NCBI RefSeq assembly: GCF_042100115.1
Contig: NC_091272.1
Location: 2,728,001 to 2,792,000, forward strand
Source of the DNA: Alternaria dauci
Lineage: Eukaryota > Ascomycota > Dothideomycetes > Pleosporales > Pleosporaceae
Length of the DNA: 64,000 nt
Direction of reading: 5' to 3'
In this document: in pieces, positions 1-11,371 of the stretch
How positions within the stretch are numbered: the stretch's first letter is position 1
How the letters are laid out: every line of letters starts with the position of its first letter
Position numbers and translations under genes: made by a program
The notes under the pieces: model-generated
Databases searched by the model: none
Told to the model about the DNA's origin: nothing
The model's input: only the letters and a program-made list of their open reading frames with translations

Positions 1-305
1 CTCTTGACCTATCTAGACAGATTTGTTAGTATTTTTTCTCGCTTGGCATCTGTTCTCTTCAACTCCACCTTGCAGTATAGACATGGTACGAGATGAAGTG
101 GGCTGTACTTACTGTGAGCTCCCCACAAGTATGTCTCGTTGAAGCACTGTTTCCAGTAACGGCACCAATCATCACTCCCGCCAATCCATCCTTTCGCCTT
201 CGCCAAGCGCGTGAACTCGGCTTTGGGCGAGTTTTTGAGATCGACGACATGACCAATGTCCTCGGCCCATACTTGTAGAAGGGCTATCTGACTTTCGGGA
301 GTCAT
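1..305 (-). CDS. conserved hypothetical protein, 5' part (runs off left edge)
   Basis: Start ATG at 303-305. Exon 1 (113-305) encodes 64 residues beginning MTPESQIALL and holding a Trp/Cys-rich stretch, GGSDDWCRYWKQCF. The open frame continues past a perfect donor (GTAAGT, read on the minus strand at 112-107), but the region 13-112 is best read as a 100-bp intron: it ends TACTAAC, 7 bases, then CTGTCTAG. Exon 2 then starts at position 12 and leaves the window. The frame is phase 1 at the junction. I recognise the style of a small conserved fungal protein but no domain and assign no function. The ORF read straight through would give a false 98-residue protein ending near position 9. Confidence 0.7.
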
Positions 306-897
306 TGTGACAGTAGCAGTATAAATTGACGCACGATGGCGATTGAGAATTTGTGTTGCAATTTTTTTAGACTGTTTCTATTAGTGTAGTGGGGATTGTT
401 TGTTGGAAGGGAGTCAGTGAGACACGACGAAGAAGAAAGCTGCGGGGGCGCGTGAAATAGTTCAAAGGCCGCTGTGCGGGCAAATGAGGGGCTGATTTGA
501 ACTCTACCTAGGTACCTTCTAAGGCTGATTCTGAATCAATTACACGCACTCACACGTGGTTACGAATGTAGAGAGCCTATCACGGTAAGCGCTTGGGCCT
601 GACTACGGTACGTACGTACCCAAGTACCGGGACATTTGGACATAACTAAATTGGAGAAGAGCCGTAAGACATCCAGCATGAAGAAGGGACGGTAATGTAT
701 CAATCACTCGTATTACAGCACTATTGGTCGCTTGCATTTGATAACATACAAAATGCCTAGTTTGTCCAAGAGATTAACAGATACTTCTACGCCGCAACAC
801 ATTCAAGTCACCCTAGTCGCATACCTTTCCTCCATGGATGCAATCCACACAACCTGGTTTTGAAGCAGATACGACTCCTAGCACCCGAGATCAACCC
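306..897. other. intergenic, upstream of the gene at 1-305
   Basis: No coding frame with splice signals was found. It holds the promoter of the left-edge gene and the 3' flank of the next minus-strand gene. A short CCTAGGTACC palindromic stretch lies near 508-518 and CGTACGTACC near 609; no function is assigned. Confidence 0.5.
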
Positions 898-1635
898 CTA
901 AACGGACTTCTTGGGCAGTGTCTTCCTTGGTTGTTTGGCCGCCTGCCTGTTTCCACGTTTGCGTTTCTTGTTATCAACAATCACATTCTCCTTGTCTTCA
1001 TGTGAAACTCGCGGCAACTTAGTAGAGTCGGAAACTTCCTGGGCCTTTCGTCGGCTCGTAGCTGCGCGAGTGCGTCCAAGGCTGTCGATCAGTGCAACAG
1101 GCTTCTCGGAGATGACCTTGGAAGCTGGAAGCTCAGCGGAAGCATCGCTTTCGTCTGCGCTGTCGTCTGCACTGCTGTACTCGAAATCGTCTGGAGTATT
1201 CACTACGATGCTGTCTGTACCCTCGTTCTCAGGTTCTACCTCGCCGTCATAGTTGTCTTCCTTGCAGTCCTCGTGGATCTCGAAGTCAGGGTCAGCATAT
1301 CGCTTAGCCGCTGCCTCAAGTTCTGCCTCTCCGCGAGCGCGCTCGAGCGTAATTTTGAGTGGTTTGATGGGAAACCCCTTTGGCTGCCGCAGTTGAAGCT
1401 CGGTTTTACGGTAGCGAGCTTTCGCAGCACCGTAGTTCCAATTTGTGTTTCTAAGAGTGGGTATCATGAGCTCGCTACTAGAATGTGAGCTTGACATTCA
1501 ATACGGTATCTTGGAATGCGCTTACCCTTTCGCTGATCCACCAGAAAGTACAGCAGGATCTGAAAGCGCTGCGCCGGAGTCCATACGAGGCTCCTCGCGC
1601 GTCTTCTTTGGCACTCGTTTACGTCGAACCATCAT
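898..1635 (-). CDS. hypothetical basic/acidic nuclear-type protein
   Basis: Two exons, 1526-1635 and 898-1477, give about 229 residues. The intron 1478-1525 is 48 bp with a GTAAGC donor and TTCTAG acceptor, phase 2. A second in-frame acceptor (CTCTTAG) 27 bp downstream would drop nine residues. The start is a double ATG (1635 and 1632) leading into a basic segment, MVRRKRVPKKTREEPR. The middle is acidic (Asp/Glu/Ser-rich) and the C-terminus is Lys/Arg-rich (NKKRKRGNRQAAKQPRK), like a nuclear localisation signal. No domain is recognised; a nuclear location is inferred only from the composition. Confidence 0.6.
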
Positions 1636-2595
1636 GTAATATGCTGCCTCTGGTTGATTATAGCAGCGTCGATGCGTCGGCGAGTAACTCTGGAGGGTCG
1701 TAAAAAGGATGCGAATACTAGAGTCGTGAGTGGGGATTGGAAATAGAACAGCCAAGCGAGCGGATGTACAAGGAGAGTCTCGGTGAATTATCGCATGAAA
1801 TTTTGCAGCAAGCAGGCCAAGCCAGTACGCAATGTCCAAATAGCGCGTTGTGGTGAAGGTGAGAGTGAACGTGAACGTAGGATCGACGCTGTCGTCTGTG
1901 ATCAATACACACATAACATGGTGGTCAGGAAAGAACACCCAAGGTTCCCTGACAGTCGTTCCTCTCATACATCATCAAAATCCCAGCTGCCCACTACGAA
2001 GCTTGCGCTAGCTTTCGAGACGCACCTAGATACTACCCATGACGAAGCTCTGTCTACTTGCGGAGGTCCAGTGTAACACAGAGTCCATATCTAATATTGT
2101 CTGTGAGGCAGCTAGCCGTGTAACATATTTCATCCGGCGGGTATGGACTTGCAGAGCCACCAAAATAAAGTCAATAGTTCAGCATGTATGCTCATAAGAT
2201 ATTTGGTTTCAGTAAACGTAACGAGGAAAAGATGAGACTGAGTCGGAGACGATGGTGTTGAGGCGCGCAAGCTTGGACATGCTTCCGTGGCAGAGCGCGA
2301 CGCGCGAGGTACGCGAATCATTTCCTAATTTGGCAGCGCCCTCCGGACTTCTAGCTTCGTATCGACAAGTCGTATCGTGGCCCCAGTATCGCAAAAATCG
2401 ACAAGTCGTCACAGGCCATGGCAAGAAATCGCATCACACATGATCAGCAATGAGAAACACAAGTATACAATGTAAGCATGCGTTCGAGCGAGGCCTCACA
2501 CTACGATTGTAAACAAGACACCTCCGCGGTCCAGCTAGATTGAACATCGAAAAGCTTGTAGTGAGCTTGCCGCACGACAGAACTCTGACACTGGG
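1636..2595. other. intergenic, no gene seen
   Basis: 960 bp between two minus-strand genes. Short overlapping frames occur on both strands but none has splice signals, composition or motifs that support a gene. Confidence 0.5.
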
Positions 2596-5500
2596 CTATG
2601 ACACCATCAGCGTACGTACCGTAGCCTTCGGGCGCTCGGCTGACCGCGGTGCAGCCGTTTGCGATGATGCCCTACAATTCGTAGAATCAGTTTCTACTGC
2701 GTGGCCCTCCCTGAGCGCTATATCATGCAACGTCCTCGGTATGTCGAGCTCAGGCGAGTTCCGTGGGACGACAGCTACGTAGTCCAGATTGCGTGAGGAA
2801 GCTGATGGAGAAGGACTGACATAACTTTCTCCGACGTCATCTTTACCATTTCTGGTATGACTGTGCTCCATGACAGGTGAGGAAGTGCTGGAGAACTCCG
2901 GCGTGGGTGGCGCGAACTGTGAGTGCACAGGTGTAGCTGTTTGCCTGAGGGAACATGCCTCAGATTCCAACTCACTCGTCCTGCCGTAAGCTTCCATTTG
3001 TGCAGTAACCTTTTTCAGCTTTCGCATGTCGCTTTTGTATCCCTTGATGTCAAGCTTGAACAGAATGATCTCCCGGACATAGAAGTCTATCTCCTTTCGC
3101 AAAGTTTCCATTTGCACATCCGGGGTGTCAATAAGAGCCTTTCCCTTCGTTTTAGGCTGCTCTCTTCTCAGGCGCTCATGGAGTCTGTCCATCCATCTAT
3201 CGATATCCTCCCGTCTAGCAAGCGAGGTGAGCTCAGGCCACGAGTCTGCCTCCGTGGCTATGTGGAGCTTCATTGCCGCATTCCGCCTTACTTCCGCTTG
3301 CAACAAGAGCTTGTGATGCTCTAGTTGCTTCTCTATGGCACGAATATCCCTATCCTTCTCTTCAATAACCGCCTCGCGGTTCAAGACTGCATTTCGAAGT
3401 TGTCCCATGTATGTATCTGTGCGGTGTGCCTCCCGTGATTGATCTTGTGTCACCAAATTGGCAGCAGGTGTATTGTGACCTCGTTCAAGCTGGGGGGATG
3501 TCTGCCGCAGTTGCTGTAGCTCTTTCTCCAAATCTGCAATGTACAAATCCTTCTCTCTGACTTGGTCTTGCAGGTGCGCGACGTGCGCGACGAACGCAGC
3601 TAGCGTCGAATTCTCTTGAGAGTCGAGCTCTGAACTGGTAGGAGAAGCTCCGGAGAAGCCTATGCTCCTATCAATACGAGGACCGAACGTTGTTGGGTCC
3701 GCGCTTGATGGTACTTGGGATGTAAGAGAAGAAAGGTCGAAAGGTGATTTGTCGTTTCTCAAATTCGAAAGCTGTTCTTCCGCATCAAGTCGCTTCGTGT
3801 TGGCAATCTCAAGACGGCTCTCAAGGTGATCGATCGTATTCTGTAGTGCTTGCATAGATTTGGCAAGCTTGTCGGCGTGCGTCGCCTTATCCTCGAACTC
3901 GGCACATTTCATCTCAGTCATTCCAAGTATGTTACGAAGCTCCCTTTCGCTTTTCTTTGAGTCGTTCAACTTCGCCATCAGAGATTCGATTTGCTGCTGA
4001 AGAGCAACATTGTTTTGTTTGTATAGATTGAGCTCCGGAAGTAGATTTCGTGTTGTCGTTTCGGGTCTACGGGTGCTGCTGAGCTTCCGCTTCAGATTCT
4101 CCTGGTAGTCCAATCAGTCATACATCTCACATGCAGCATGCGTAGATCCCTACCATCTCAACGCTGGACGCTAAGCGTTGAGGCGATCGCTGTTTGCTCT
4201 CAGATTCGATCGAACTGGTAGACACGGTATCTGCTATAACCTGTGCGGTTTCGTGAATTGGTGTGTGCGGTGTTTCTATAGTGTACAGGACAGATGGGGA
4301 ATTATTGCCCGACGCTGCATACACTTAGCAAACTGAGATGAAGTGGAAAATCGCAATGGTAGACTTAACAAGGGTTAATGCTTACCGTGATGCAGACCGT
4401 GCTTACCAATCTGCTCTTCAAGCGCTCGAATGTGATTCTTCAAGGACGCAACTTCCACTGAGTGTGATTCTACGAGGCTTGCAACCTGTGACTCATACGA
4501 CGATCCTAGACTGGTAGACTGGGACCGGAATGTTGAGATTGTTTGATCCTGTGTAGCGATGTTCGCCTTGAGTTCGTCGGTATGTTTGCTGCGAATTGCT
4601 GATGGGTTTGATGCAGAAGATGCCTATGTATAGTCAGTATTTGGGTAGAATCCACACTGGACTCTTGAAAAGGCCCGATTTTGGCCATTGCAAAGCAGGA
4701 AAACTGGCATGTTGATAGACCCAACGATTGCGGTTTGTGCAAGTGCCGCACGCGCGGTATTGGAGATGTGAAACATGCCACTACCACTATTCACCTTCGA
4801 GACTTCCAATTCGGGAATACAACAAGACATTGCTGGCGAAAAAGCCTGATGCCATGGCTCCATGGCAAAGAAATACATCTAACTCAGGCATACATTGTCG
4901 CATTATGGTTGGAGATGGAATACAAAGAGCTTCTGAAACTGTTTCGTTATGCGGTGTTGTTTGTCCAGTAAACACACTTCTATCGAGAAACAAACGGCAC
5001 TCACCTCGTTTTGACTGCGGCGACGCTTTCCAGCATCGCGGTCGCGCGCCCTCTTTCCCTGAACAAGCCACATCTGGCTGAGACCTTGCATACCGCCTTT
5101 GTTCGTCGAGGCTCTACCGTGCATGGATGAAAGAGATGTAATCAAATCCGGTCTTGAACGTGTCCGCATTCCAGCTTTCCTCGAGAATCTGCTGTCAGTC
5201 TCCATTGAAAGGTCAGCTTGAGCGATTTTGGTGGACTGAAGTTCATCACCGCTGGGAATGGTCTTCATTATGCTGTATCGCGAGCTCAGTTCTGGAACGG
5301 ACCGGGTATGGTTCAGTTGTGTCAGGACTAAGTCCAAGGCGTCCAAAGCGACACTCTCTTGACTCAAGTGCGTATCGGGTGGGTGATTATCCCTCCTAAA
5401 GATTTGGGTTGTCGGTCGGGCGGACACAGAGGTTGAAGATGACGGAAATCCTTGGTTTTCTAACAAAAGAGACCCAGGTAGTTCGGCAGGTAACTCTGCG

Positions 5501-6032
5501 ATTGAAGGGACTGAGGCGGAGCGTGGCCGACGGGGAAGAGGCTTTTGTAAAGTTGTTGACCTCGAGCATGGAATGATGCTGGGTGCTGGCGAGCGCAACA
5601 TATCGGTAGACGGAGAAGGTAGGATCGTCGCAGCACCAACGACAGGTGCGCCATACTGAGATGTGACAGGACTGCAGACATTTTGCTTGTCATCAGATGG
5701 AAGGATGGTAAGGTTCGCTGGCCGCCGCTTGTCGACGTTCAGGGTGGTCTAGAAGAGATGGTTAGCGGACGGTCAAGGTCCACAAGACAGGTGCAGACGT
5801 CGAGTTGTATGCAGCGGCAGATTGTTGTTGTCTACAGGCCGCCTTGTTCTGCATGTGACATGGTCGTATTTGCCGGCACACTGACTTGTTTTCCTGTCCA
5901 TCATCCTACCTTGGCTTCATCGTCGTTGGGCTCGGGCTCAATTAAGTCAATCGACAGCAACCCTCCTGTGCGATAGTATGGCTCGGAACTAGACTGGCGT
6001 TTCGACCAGGACAGAATGCGCTTGGTCGGCAT
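2596..6032 (-). CDS. large coiled-coil protein, five exons
   Basis: Hand-assembled exons: 5910-6032, 5005-5748, 4407-4623 (or 4386-4623), 4154-4314, 2596-4101, giving about 916 residues. All junction phases agree (0, 0, 1, 0). The protein starts MPTKRILSWSKRQ, then has a Ser/Pro-rich, low-complexity N-terminal third with a basic patch (GKRARDRDAGKRRRSQNE), followed by long heptad-rich stretches such as LNLYKQNNVALQQQIESLM and a second region near HVAHLQDQVREKDLYIADLE; the tail is Ser/Pro-rich. The architecture is that of a cytoskeletal, spindle-pole or scaffolding protein, but no named family is recognised. The 381-bp gap between exons 2 and 3 is long for this genome and may hide a small exon. 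It is divergent from the SNIP1-like gene. Confidence 0.7.
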
Positions 6033-6767
6033 TGCGCAATGTTTGCGCACCCCGCACTCAGTGGTAGTAACACAGCAAAGACATGAAGATGAGATGAAAG
6101 CTCGACGCGCTCGGGCTGCGATATGGTGTGAAAAGAGAGATCGGATGGAGACGGGGTGGCTAGAAGGTTTGCAGCCACTCCAACGATGGTTTGACTACGT
6201 TTGCAAGGCGTCCACCTTAGGTTCATAACGCCCGCTGTCATGTTTCGGGGCTGCAAACCACGCCGTGCCTGCCTGGATCCGAGTGAAGACGCAGCTGACA
6301 GGGGGCCAAATGGGCCGACTAGTTGGGAGAGACAAACGGATGCTCCTTGCATATCGTATACATAGGCGCCTTGGAGTCCTATAGTGGCGCCGTCTTGAAC
6401 GTGCAGCGAATAGACGAGATGAGGACGAGGCGCGGTAGCGCGACGCCGTGACGAAAGCGCAGGAAGCTCGGGCCTCTCTCTTGTCTGGGGAAGTCGCGAC
6501 CGAACAGCTGCCCTGCTTGGCCGGCGATTGCGTGCTAGCTGCAATCCTTTCTGCTCTTTCTGCTCTCTTGTGCAAGGCCGCTGCTAATTACGGTGTAATG
6601 GTCTAGCCGGCTACCACCGCAGTGCAGGCGACTTGGCACAGCCACCCACGACGCCCGTTCGCTGAATCCACTCACTCTGCACTAAGCAAAAAGTTGGGAT
6701 CGTCATTGCGCCCCCAAACACCCGACCCGACACTGCGCCCCCGCGCTTCTCACCATCCGGCCCCAAT
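6033..6767. promoter_or_regulatory. divergent intergenic region
   Basis: 735 bp between the coiled-coil gene (minus) and the SNIP1-like gene (plus), so it should carry both promoters. A 200-codon open frame on the minus strand has no domain or splice support and is taken as chance. Confidence 0.5.
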
Positions 6768-8075
6768 ATGGCGAGAGACCTGTCGCCCTACAGTGCGCGA
6801 CGACTGCTTACCCAGCAATTGGTCCAAGGAAAGACTGCCTCGCCCCCGGCAGTCTCGAGCAGGAATGCCAGCCCGAGCAACTTCTCAAAACATGGGTCAG
6901 AACGCGTTGGAAAAGAAGCTTCGGTAGCATCTGGTCGCCGATCGCGGAGCAGATCGAGGGAGAGGAAGCCCAGGATCGTATCGAAAGACGACAAGCCAAG
7001 GGAAGCGGCCACCGAGCTCGGCGCTGCTCGCAAGCGGGAGCAGTCGCCGGAACCATACAGGAAGCCGCGAGACTCGTCCAGAGATAGGAGGCGCGACAGT
7101 TCGCGAGAGCCGAGGAAAGATCGCTCCAAGGACAGGCGACGCGACAGGTCACGCGACAGGAGACGAGACAGATCGGGCGACAGGAACAAAGATCGTTCGA
7201 GGGACAGGCGGCGCGACCGCTCACACGACAAGGACAGAGACGGGGACAGGCACAGGAAGCGCGACCGATCCAAGGACAGACATAGTCGGCGAGATCGCTC
7301 GCGCTCCAGAGACCGACGGAGAAGAGACAGGTCCAAGCAAGGCCGTCGTTCACGCTCGCCTATACCATACCGTTCCCGCAAACCGCATACTCGCTCGCCC
7401 TCCGTGTCCACATCCCCTCCGCCCAAACGTCGCCGTCGTACACGCTCCCCGTCGCCTTCGCGCTCACCCTCCCCACACAAGCGAGCTAAGAAACCGCTAC
7501 CGTCGCAAGAAATCTCCTTCCGCGGGCTGGACGACTCCGCGCAACCGCCCTCGAAATATGGTGGCGCACCACCCGACAAGGAGAAACCCAACTTCAAGCC
7601 TACTGGCGCGCTAGCCAAAGCTGCCAACCGCGTAGAAGGCACCAAGATCTCCCTCAAGTACCACGAGCCACCCGAGGCACGAAAGCCGCCCGCTTCCCAA
7701 CTCTGGCGCATATTCGTGTTCAAGGGAGACGATGTGGTAGATACCATTGAACTATGGCAGAAGAGTTGCTGGCTACTGGGCCGATCACATGAAGTCGTCG
7801 ACTACGTCCTCGAGCACCCTAGCTCGAGCGGACAGCACGCAGCCATCCAGTTCCGGTACATACAGAAGACGATTGAAGACGAGTTCGGCGTGAAGAGCCA
7901 GCGAGGAAAGGTCAAGCCGTACATTATCGATCTGGAAAGCAGTAACGGCACGGAGCTGAACGGCGATGATCTTGAGGCGAGTCGCTACTTTGAGCTCAGG
8001 GACAAGGACATAATCAAATTTGGAGGGAGCGAGAGGGAGTACGTCGTCATGCTGCCACCAGCAGATGCCAAATAG
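6768..8075 (+). CDS. SNIP1/Pml1-like protein: SR-rich N-terminus plus FHA domain
   Basis: Single exon, 435 residues. Residues about 50-220 are dense Arg-Ser/Arg-Asp repeats (units like RDRRRDRS), followed by a Pro-rich linker and a C-terminal FHA domain at about 300-430. The FHA signature residues are visible: LLGRS, the SSGQHAAIQFR strand-turn and the SNGTELNG loop. This order matches the SNIP1/Dawdle/Pml1 family; yeast Pml1 is a subunit of the RES complex, which binds the spliceosome and retains unspliced pre-mRNA in the nucleus. The role in this organism is inferred from the family. The start (MARDLSPYSARRLL) is the first ATG of the frame. Confidence 0.9.
   Translation: MARDLSPYSARRLLTQQLVQGKTASPPAVSSRNASPSNFSKHGSERVGKEASVASGRRSRSRSRERKPRIVSKDDKPREAATELGAARKREQSPEPYRKPRDSSRDRRRDSSREPRKDRSKDRRRDRSRDRRRDRSGDRNKDRSRDRRRDRSHDKDRDGDRHRKRDRSKDRHSRRDRSRSRDRRRRDRSKQGRRSRSPIPYRSRKPHTRSPSVSTSPPPKRRRRTRSPSPSRSPSPHKRAKKPLPSQEISFRGLDDSAQPPSKYGGAPPDKEKPNFKPTGALAKAANRVEGTKISLKYHEPPEARKPPASQLWRIFVFKGDDVVDTIELWQKSCWLLGRSHEVVDYVLEHPSSSGQHAAIQFRYIQKTIEDEFGVKSQRGKVKPYIIDLESSNGTELNGDDLEASRYFELRDKDIIKFGGSEREYVVMLPPADAK
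7060..7360 (+). repeat. degenerate RD/RS hexamer-rich coding repeat
   Basis: Tandem, imperfect CGNGACAGG-type units inside the SNIP1-like gene encode RDRRRDRS/RDRSKDR runs. The repeat also opens a long antisense frame, which is a composition artefact. Confidence 0.7.
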
Positions 8076-8561
8076 GACAGGAGGACAGAGATGGCGAATT
8101 AAAATAGGCTACCATCAGCGTGATGACACATGGCGATATTCCATAGTAGTCTCTATGTAATATGAGAAACAAAATCTGAAAAATAATTGCTTGACAACCG
8201 ACGCACTCATCATATTGCTATATGCGTTTCCTTTGAAATCATGTTTAGGAACCTAGTCGCGTCGAGTACCAAGTGGTAGGTGGCTGTAAATGAGCCTCTA
8301 CTGGACTTGACTTGAGAAGTCCTCATGCCATGATCTCATCATCTCGGAACCACCATGTCTGCTCGACTCGTCTCGACGATGGACAACGGCGTCCAATCAG
8401 GTTCAGGGTCCAGTGTACGACAAGGGTGCCGCCCCTGCCGACTTGGCAGGAACGGCCGTCATCAGGCTCCCCACAGTTCGTGTACGGCGGAGACACCACC
8501 TTGCGCGTCCAGCTTCTTCGTTTCTCTTAACCCCCTTTTTACTTAATTTTTGTAATACATC
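8076..8561. promoter_or_regulatory. upstream region of the mannosidase gene
   Basis: 486 bp between two plus-strand genes. It ends in a pyrimidine-rich tract (AACCCCCTTTTTACTTAATTT, about 8529-8549) just before the ATG at 8562. No other feature was seen. Confidence 0.4.
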
Positions 8562-10395
8562 ATGGCGCTCTTGCGACGCTATGGGCTCTACACAGTCCTC
8601 GCCCTGGGCTTCATCTACATGCTCTGGTCGCTCAGCTTCCCATACGAGCAACCTGGCGACGCGCCCGTAAACGCCAAACCAGACCAGCAAAGCCACCAGC
8701 CACAAAGAAATCAAAAGTACAAATCCTTTGATTGGGCAAAGGTGCCCTTTAAAAATCGCATCGAAAACCCTACACCCCTACCGACCGACAAGCCGAAAGC
8801 CCTGCCGCCGATACAGTTCAACTTTGGCCAGGAGGATGCTACAGCCAAAAACATCCGCGAGACAAGAAGGGAGGAGGTCAAGAAACAATTCCTGAAGTGC
8901 TGGAAGAACTACAGACGCTTGGCATGGATGCACGACGAGATACGACCCATCAGCGGAGAAGTAGCCGACCACTATGGAGGATGGGCCGCCACGCTCATCG
9001 ACGCGCTCGACACTCTGTACATAATGGGCTTTGAGGAGGAGTTCTCTTCCGCTATCAAGGACGTTGAACGGATCGACTTTGGATACACCGACTTGGATAG
9101 AATCAACGTGTTTGAGACAAACATCCGACATCTAGGCGGCTTGCTGTCAGCGTTTGAGCTGAGCGGGGACAAGAGGCTGCTAAACAAGGCCAAGGAGGCG
9201 GGCGAAATGCTGTACCATGCGTTTGACACACCTAACCACATGCCCATCACACGATGGCAGTTCCGCGCCGCGGGCGAGGGCAAACCACAGGTAGCGGATG
9301 AGCAGGTCCTACTCGCGGAAATCGGAAGTCTGACGATGGAGTTTACGCGTCTCTCGCAGTTGACCGCCGACCCGAAATGGTACGACGCGGTCAACAGAGT
9401 GACAAAGGTCCTTGAAGAACAGCAGGACAAGACCAAACTTCCGGGCATGTGGCCAATCGTTGTCAACGCTCGGAAACCAGAATTTACCGGCGACAGCGGC
9501 TTCACGCTAGGAAGTATGGCTGATTCAACGTATGAGTATTTGGGTAAACAGCATGCCTTACTCGGTGGCCAGGATTCCGTCTACCGCAAGATGTACGAGA
9601 AAGCTATGGACACTGCATCAAAACATGTCTTGTTCCGACCATCGACTCCTGAGAATTCCGACATGCTCATGTCAGGATTCTTCCGCGCTGAAGGTGGCCA
9701 TTCATATCTGGACCCGGAGATGCAGCATCTGGCTTGCTATACAGGAGGCATGTTCGCTCTAGGCGGAAAGCTATTCCAGAACAATGAACACGTCGCGATT
9801 GGTCGCAAATTGACGGACACGTGCGTATGGGCGTACATGGCATCCCCTGCAGGTATCATGCCCGAAGTATCGCATCTTCTCAAGTGCGCAAACACGACGA
9901 CCTGCGTATGGGACGAGAAAGAATGGCTAGACGGAATCGTTTCGCGAACATCTGAGAAAGCAGAGGAGAAGGACCCGATAAAGAACATTGCAAACCTTCG
10001 CCTGCCCAGCGGCTTCACCAGTGTCGATGATAGGAGGTACATTCTCAGGCCAGAGGCTATTGAGAGTGTGTTTATCATGTACCGCCTCACAGGAGAGCAG
10101 CAATGGCAGGCCGCCGCATGGGATATGTGGACGTCTATCCAGCGCTCTACCGACACCGACATTGGTAACTCGGCATTGGTAGACGTATCGGCCGACTCCC
10201 CACCGAGGGCGGATAGCATGGAGGCAAGTCATCTCGTCAGACAACATCGAGCATACACTAACACGCAAGCAGAGCTTCTGGATGGGGGAAACGCTGAAAT
10301 ATTTCTACCTAACGTTTAGCGAACCGAACGTCGTCAGCCTCGACGACTGGGTGTTCAACACCGAAGCCCACCCATTCAGGATCCCGAAACCCTAG
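8562..10395 (+). CDS. GH47 alpha-1,2-mannosidase (mannosyl-oligosaccharide), type II membrane protein
   Basis: Exons 8562-10223 and 10273-10395 give 594 residues. An uncleaved signal anchor lies at residues 8-25 ([15 protein letters not shown]), putting the catalytic domain in the ER/Golgi lumen, where class I enzymes trim Man9GlcNAc2 in N-glycan processing. GH47 landmarks are present in order: [59 protein letters not shown] and the acidic [16 protein letters not shown]. The intron 10224-10272 is GC-AG (GCAAGT donor, CACTAACAC branch, GCAG acceptor). Splicing it gives [15 protein letters not shown] and the VFNTEAHPF end, whose Thr binds the catalytic calcium in this family. Reading through instead gives an aberrant tail ending at 10319. 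Confidence 0.93.
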
Positions 10396-10584
10396 GCATC
10401 GTAATACTCGGCCCGAAATTCTAGACCATGTATCTCATGACAAGTTCATTTCGGCATCGATTGGAAGATATACACACATAATCTGTCTGACTATCCTCAT
10501 AGATTCATTAACAAGCTGAGCTCTTGCTCGCCTCTCGTTCCCTTTTTCTATCGTACACCTCCCATTATTCATTCTTCCATCGAT

Positions 10585-10902
10585 TTAGTGTGTACCGTAG
10601 TTTGACCCACCGATGCCCTTCTCACCAGGCTTGTTAGCGCTGGGGTCAACGCCGACATTCGAGTTTCCGCTGTCTGAGGCTACTGGGGCCTCGCCGGGTG
10701 CGTGGCCCTCTTTCGCTGCGGGTGCGTTGGATGCACCGAGACCTTTGCCTGTGGTCATTGTTAGTATAATGTTTCATGGGGAAAGCAATATGAGAAGATA
10801 GGCAATGGAGAGCATACTCTCGGCCTGTTGCTGGTTGAATTTGTCCGAAGCAGCGTTGCTCTGTCCGGATGTATAGACGAGGGCAGAAACCGTGTTGCCT
10901 TT
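10585..10902 (-). CDS. small hydrophilic protein, 5' end unresolved
   Basis: Two exons are clear: 10818-10902 and 10585-10748, joined across a 69-bp intron (GTATGC donor, ACTAACAATGACCACAG end), phase 1. The product has SGQSNAASDKFNQQQAE followed by a Gly/Ala/Pro-rich tail ending GEKGIGGSNYGTH. It is very hydrophilic with no Cys or Trp, like small hydrophilin or stress-type fungal proteins. A stop lies in frame directly upstream at an acceptor (TTCATAG), so at least one 5' exon is missing. A candidate is ATGAGC at 11213-11218 followed by GTATGC, which would begin the protein MSKGNTVSALV, but this needs transcript evidence. Confidence 0.55.
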
Positions 10903-11371
10903 CTATGAACTTTTTCGTCATCTGGTGGCTGCTTTGTAGTTTTTTAGTTCAGGTACGCCATCGATGAGAGCGTGACGAAAGTGATCTTCTAAAGTGATGC
11001 CTGCCCGGCGCAGTGCAAAGGCTGAACATAGACGTGTTGACAGTAAGGCACGGGCCAATCGATCTGAGAAGGCAGTCACTTGCGTTAAACGAACATCTGG
11101 CCAGCTACATGACATCACAATAGCACAGTCACAAGTAGGTAGATATCGGAAGATGAATGGTGAATGATATCATTCTCGGTCTAAACCGTAAAGCTCACTT
11201 TTCAAAGCATACGCTCATCAAAGGCTACAAACATACGCTATCTAATTTTGCTGAGCATCGTCTCGACAATGCCCGCTAGCGAACGCTGTGAAATGAAAAC
11301 AGTATTATGCCTACACAAAACGAAAAGGCATCCCAAACGCCAGGCATCGCTAAATCGAAAAGGACAATGCT
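10903..11371. other. intergenic/5' region of the small hydrophilic gene
   Basis: Probably holds the first exon, long first intron and promoter of the gene at 10585-10902, and the 3' flank of the desaturase. No independent gene was seen. Confidence 0.4.

Noticed and set aside
5942..6544. 200-codon minus-strand frame upstream of the coiled-coil gene
   Set aside because: It overlaps the true first exon in another frame, has no domain, and lies mostly in the divergent promoter.
6788..7747. 319-codon open frame on the minus strand opposite the SNIP1-like gene
   Set aside because: It is the antisense of the Arg/Ser-Asp codon repeat and of the FHA linker; its Leu/Arg/Ser repeats (RLLSRDLSRRLSL) simply mirror the sense repeat.
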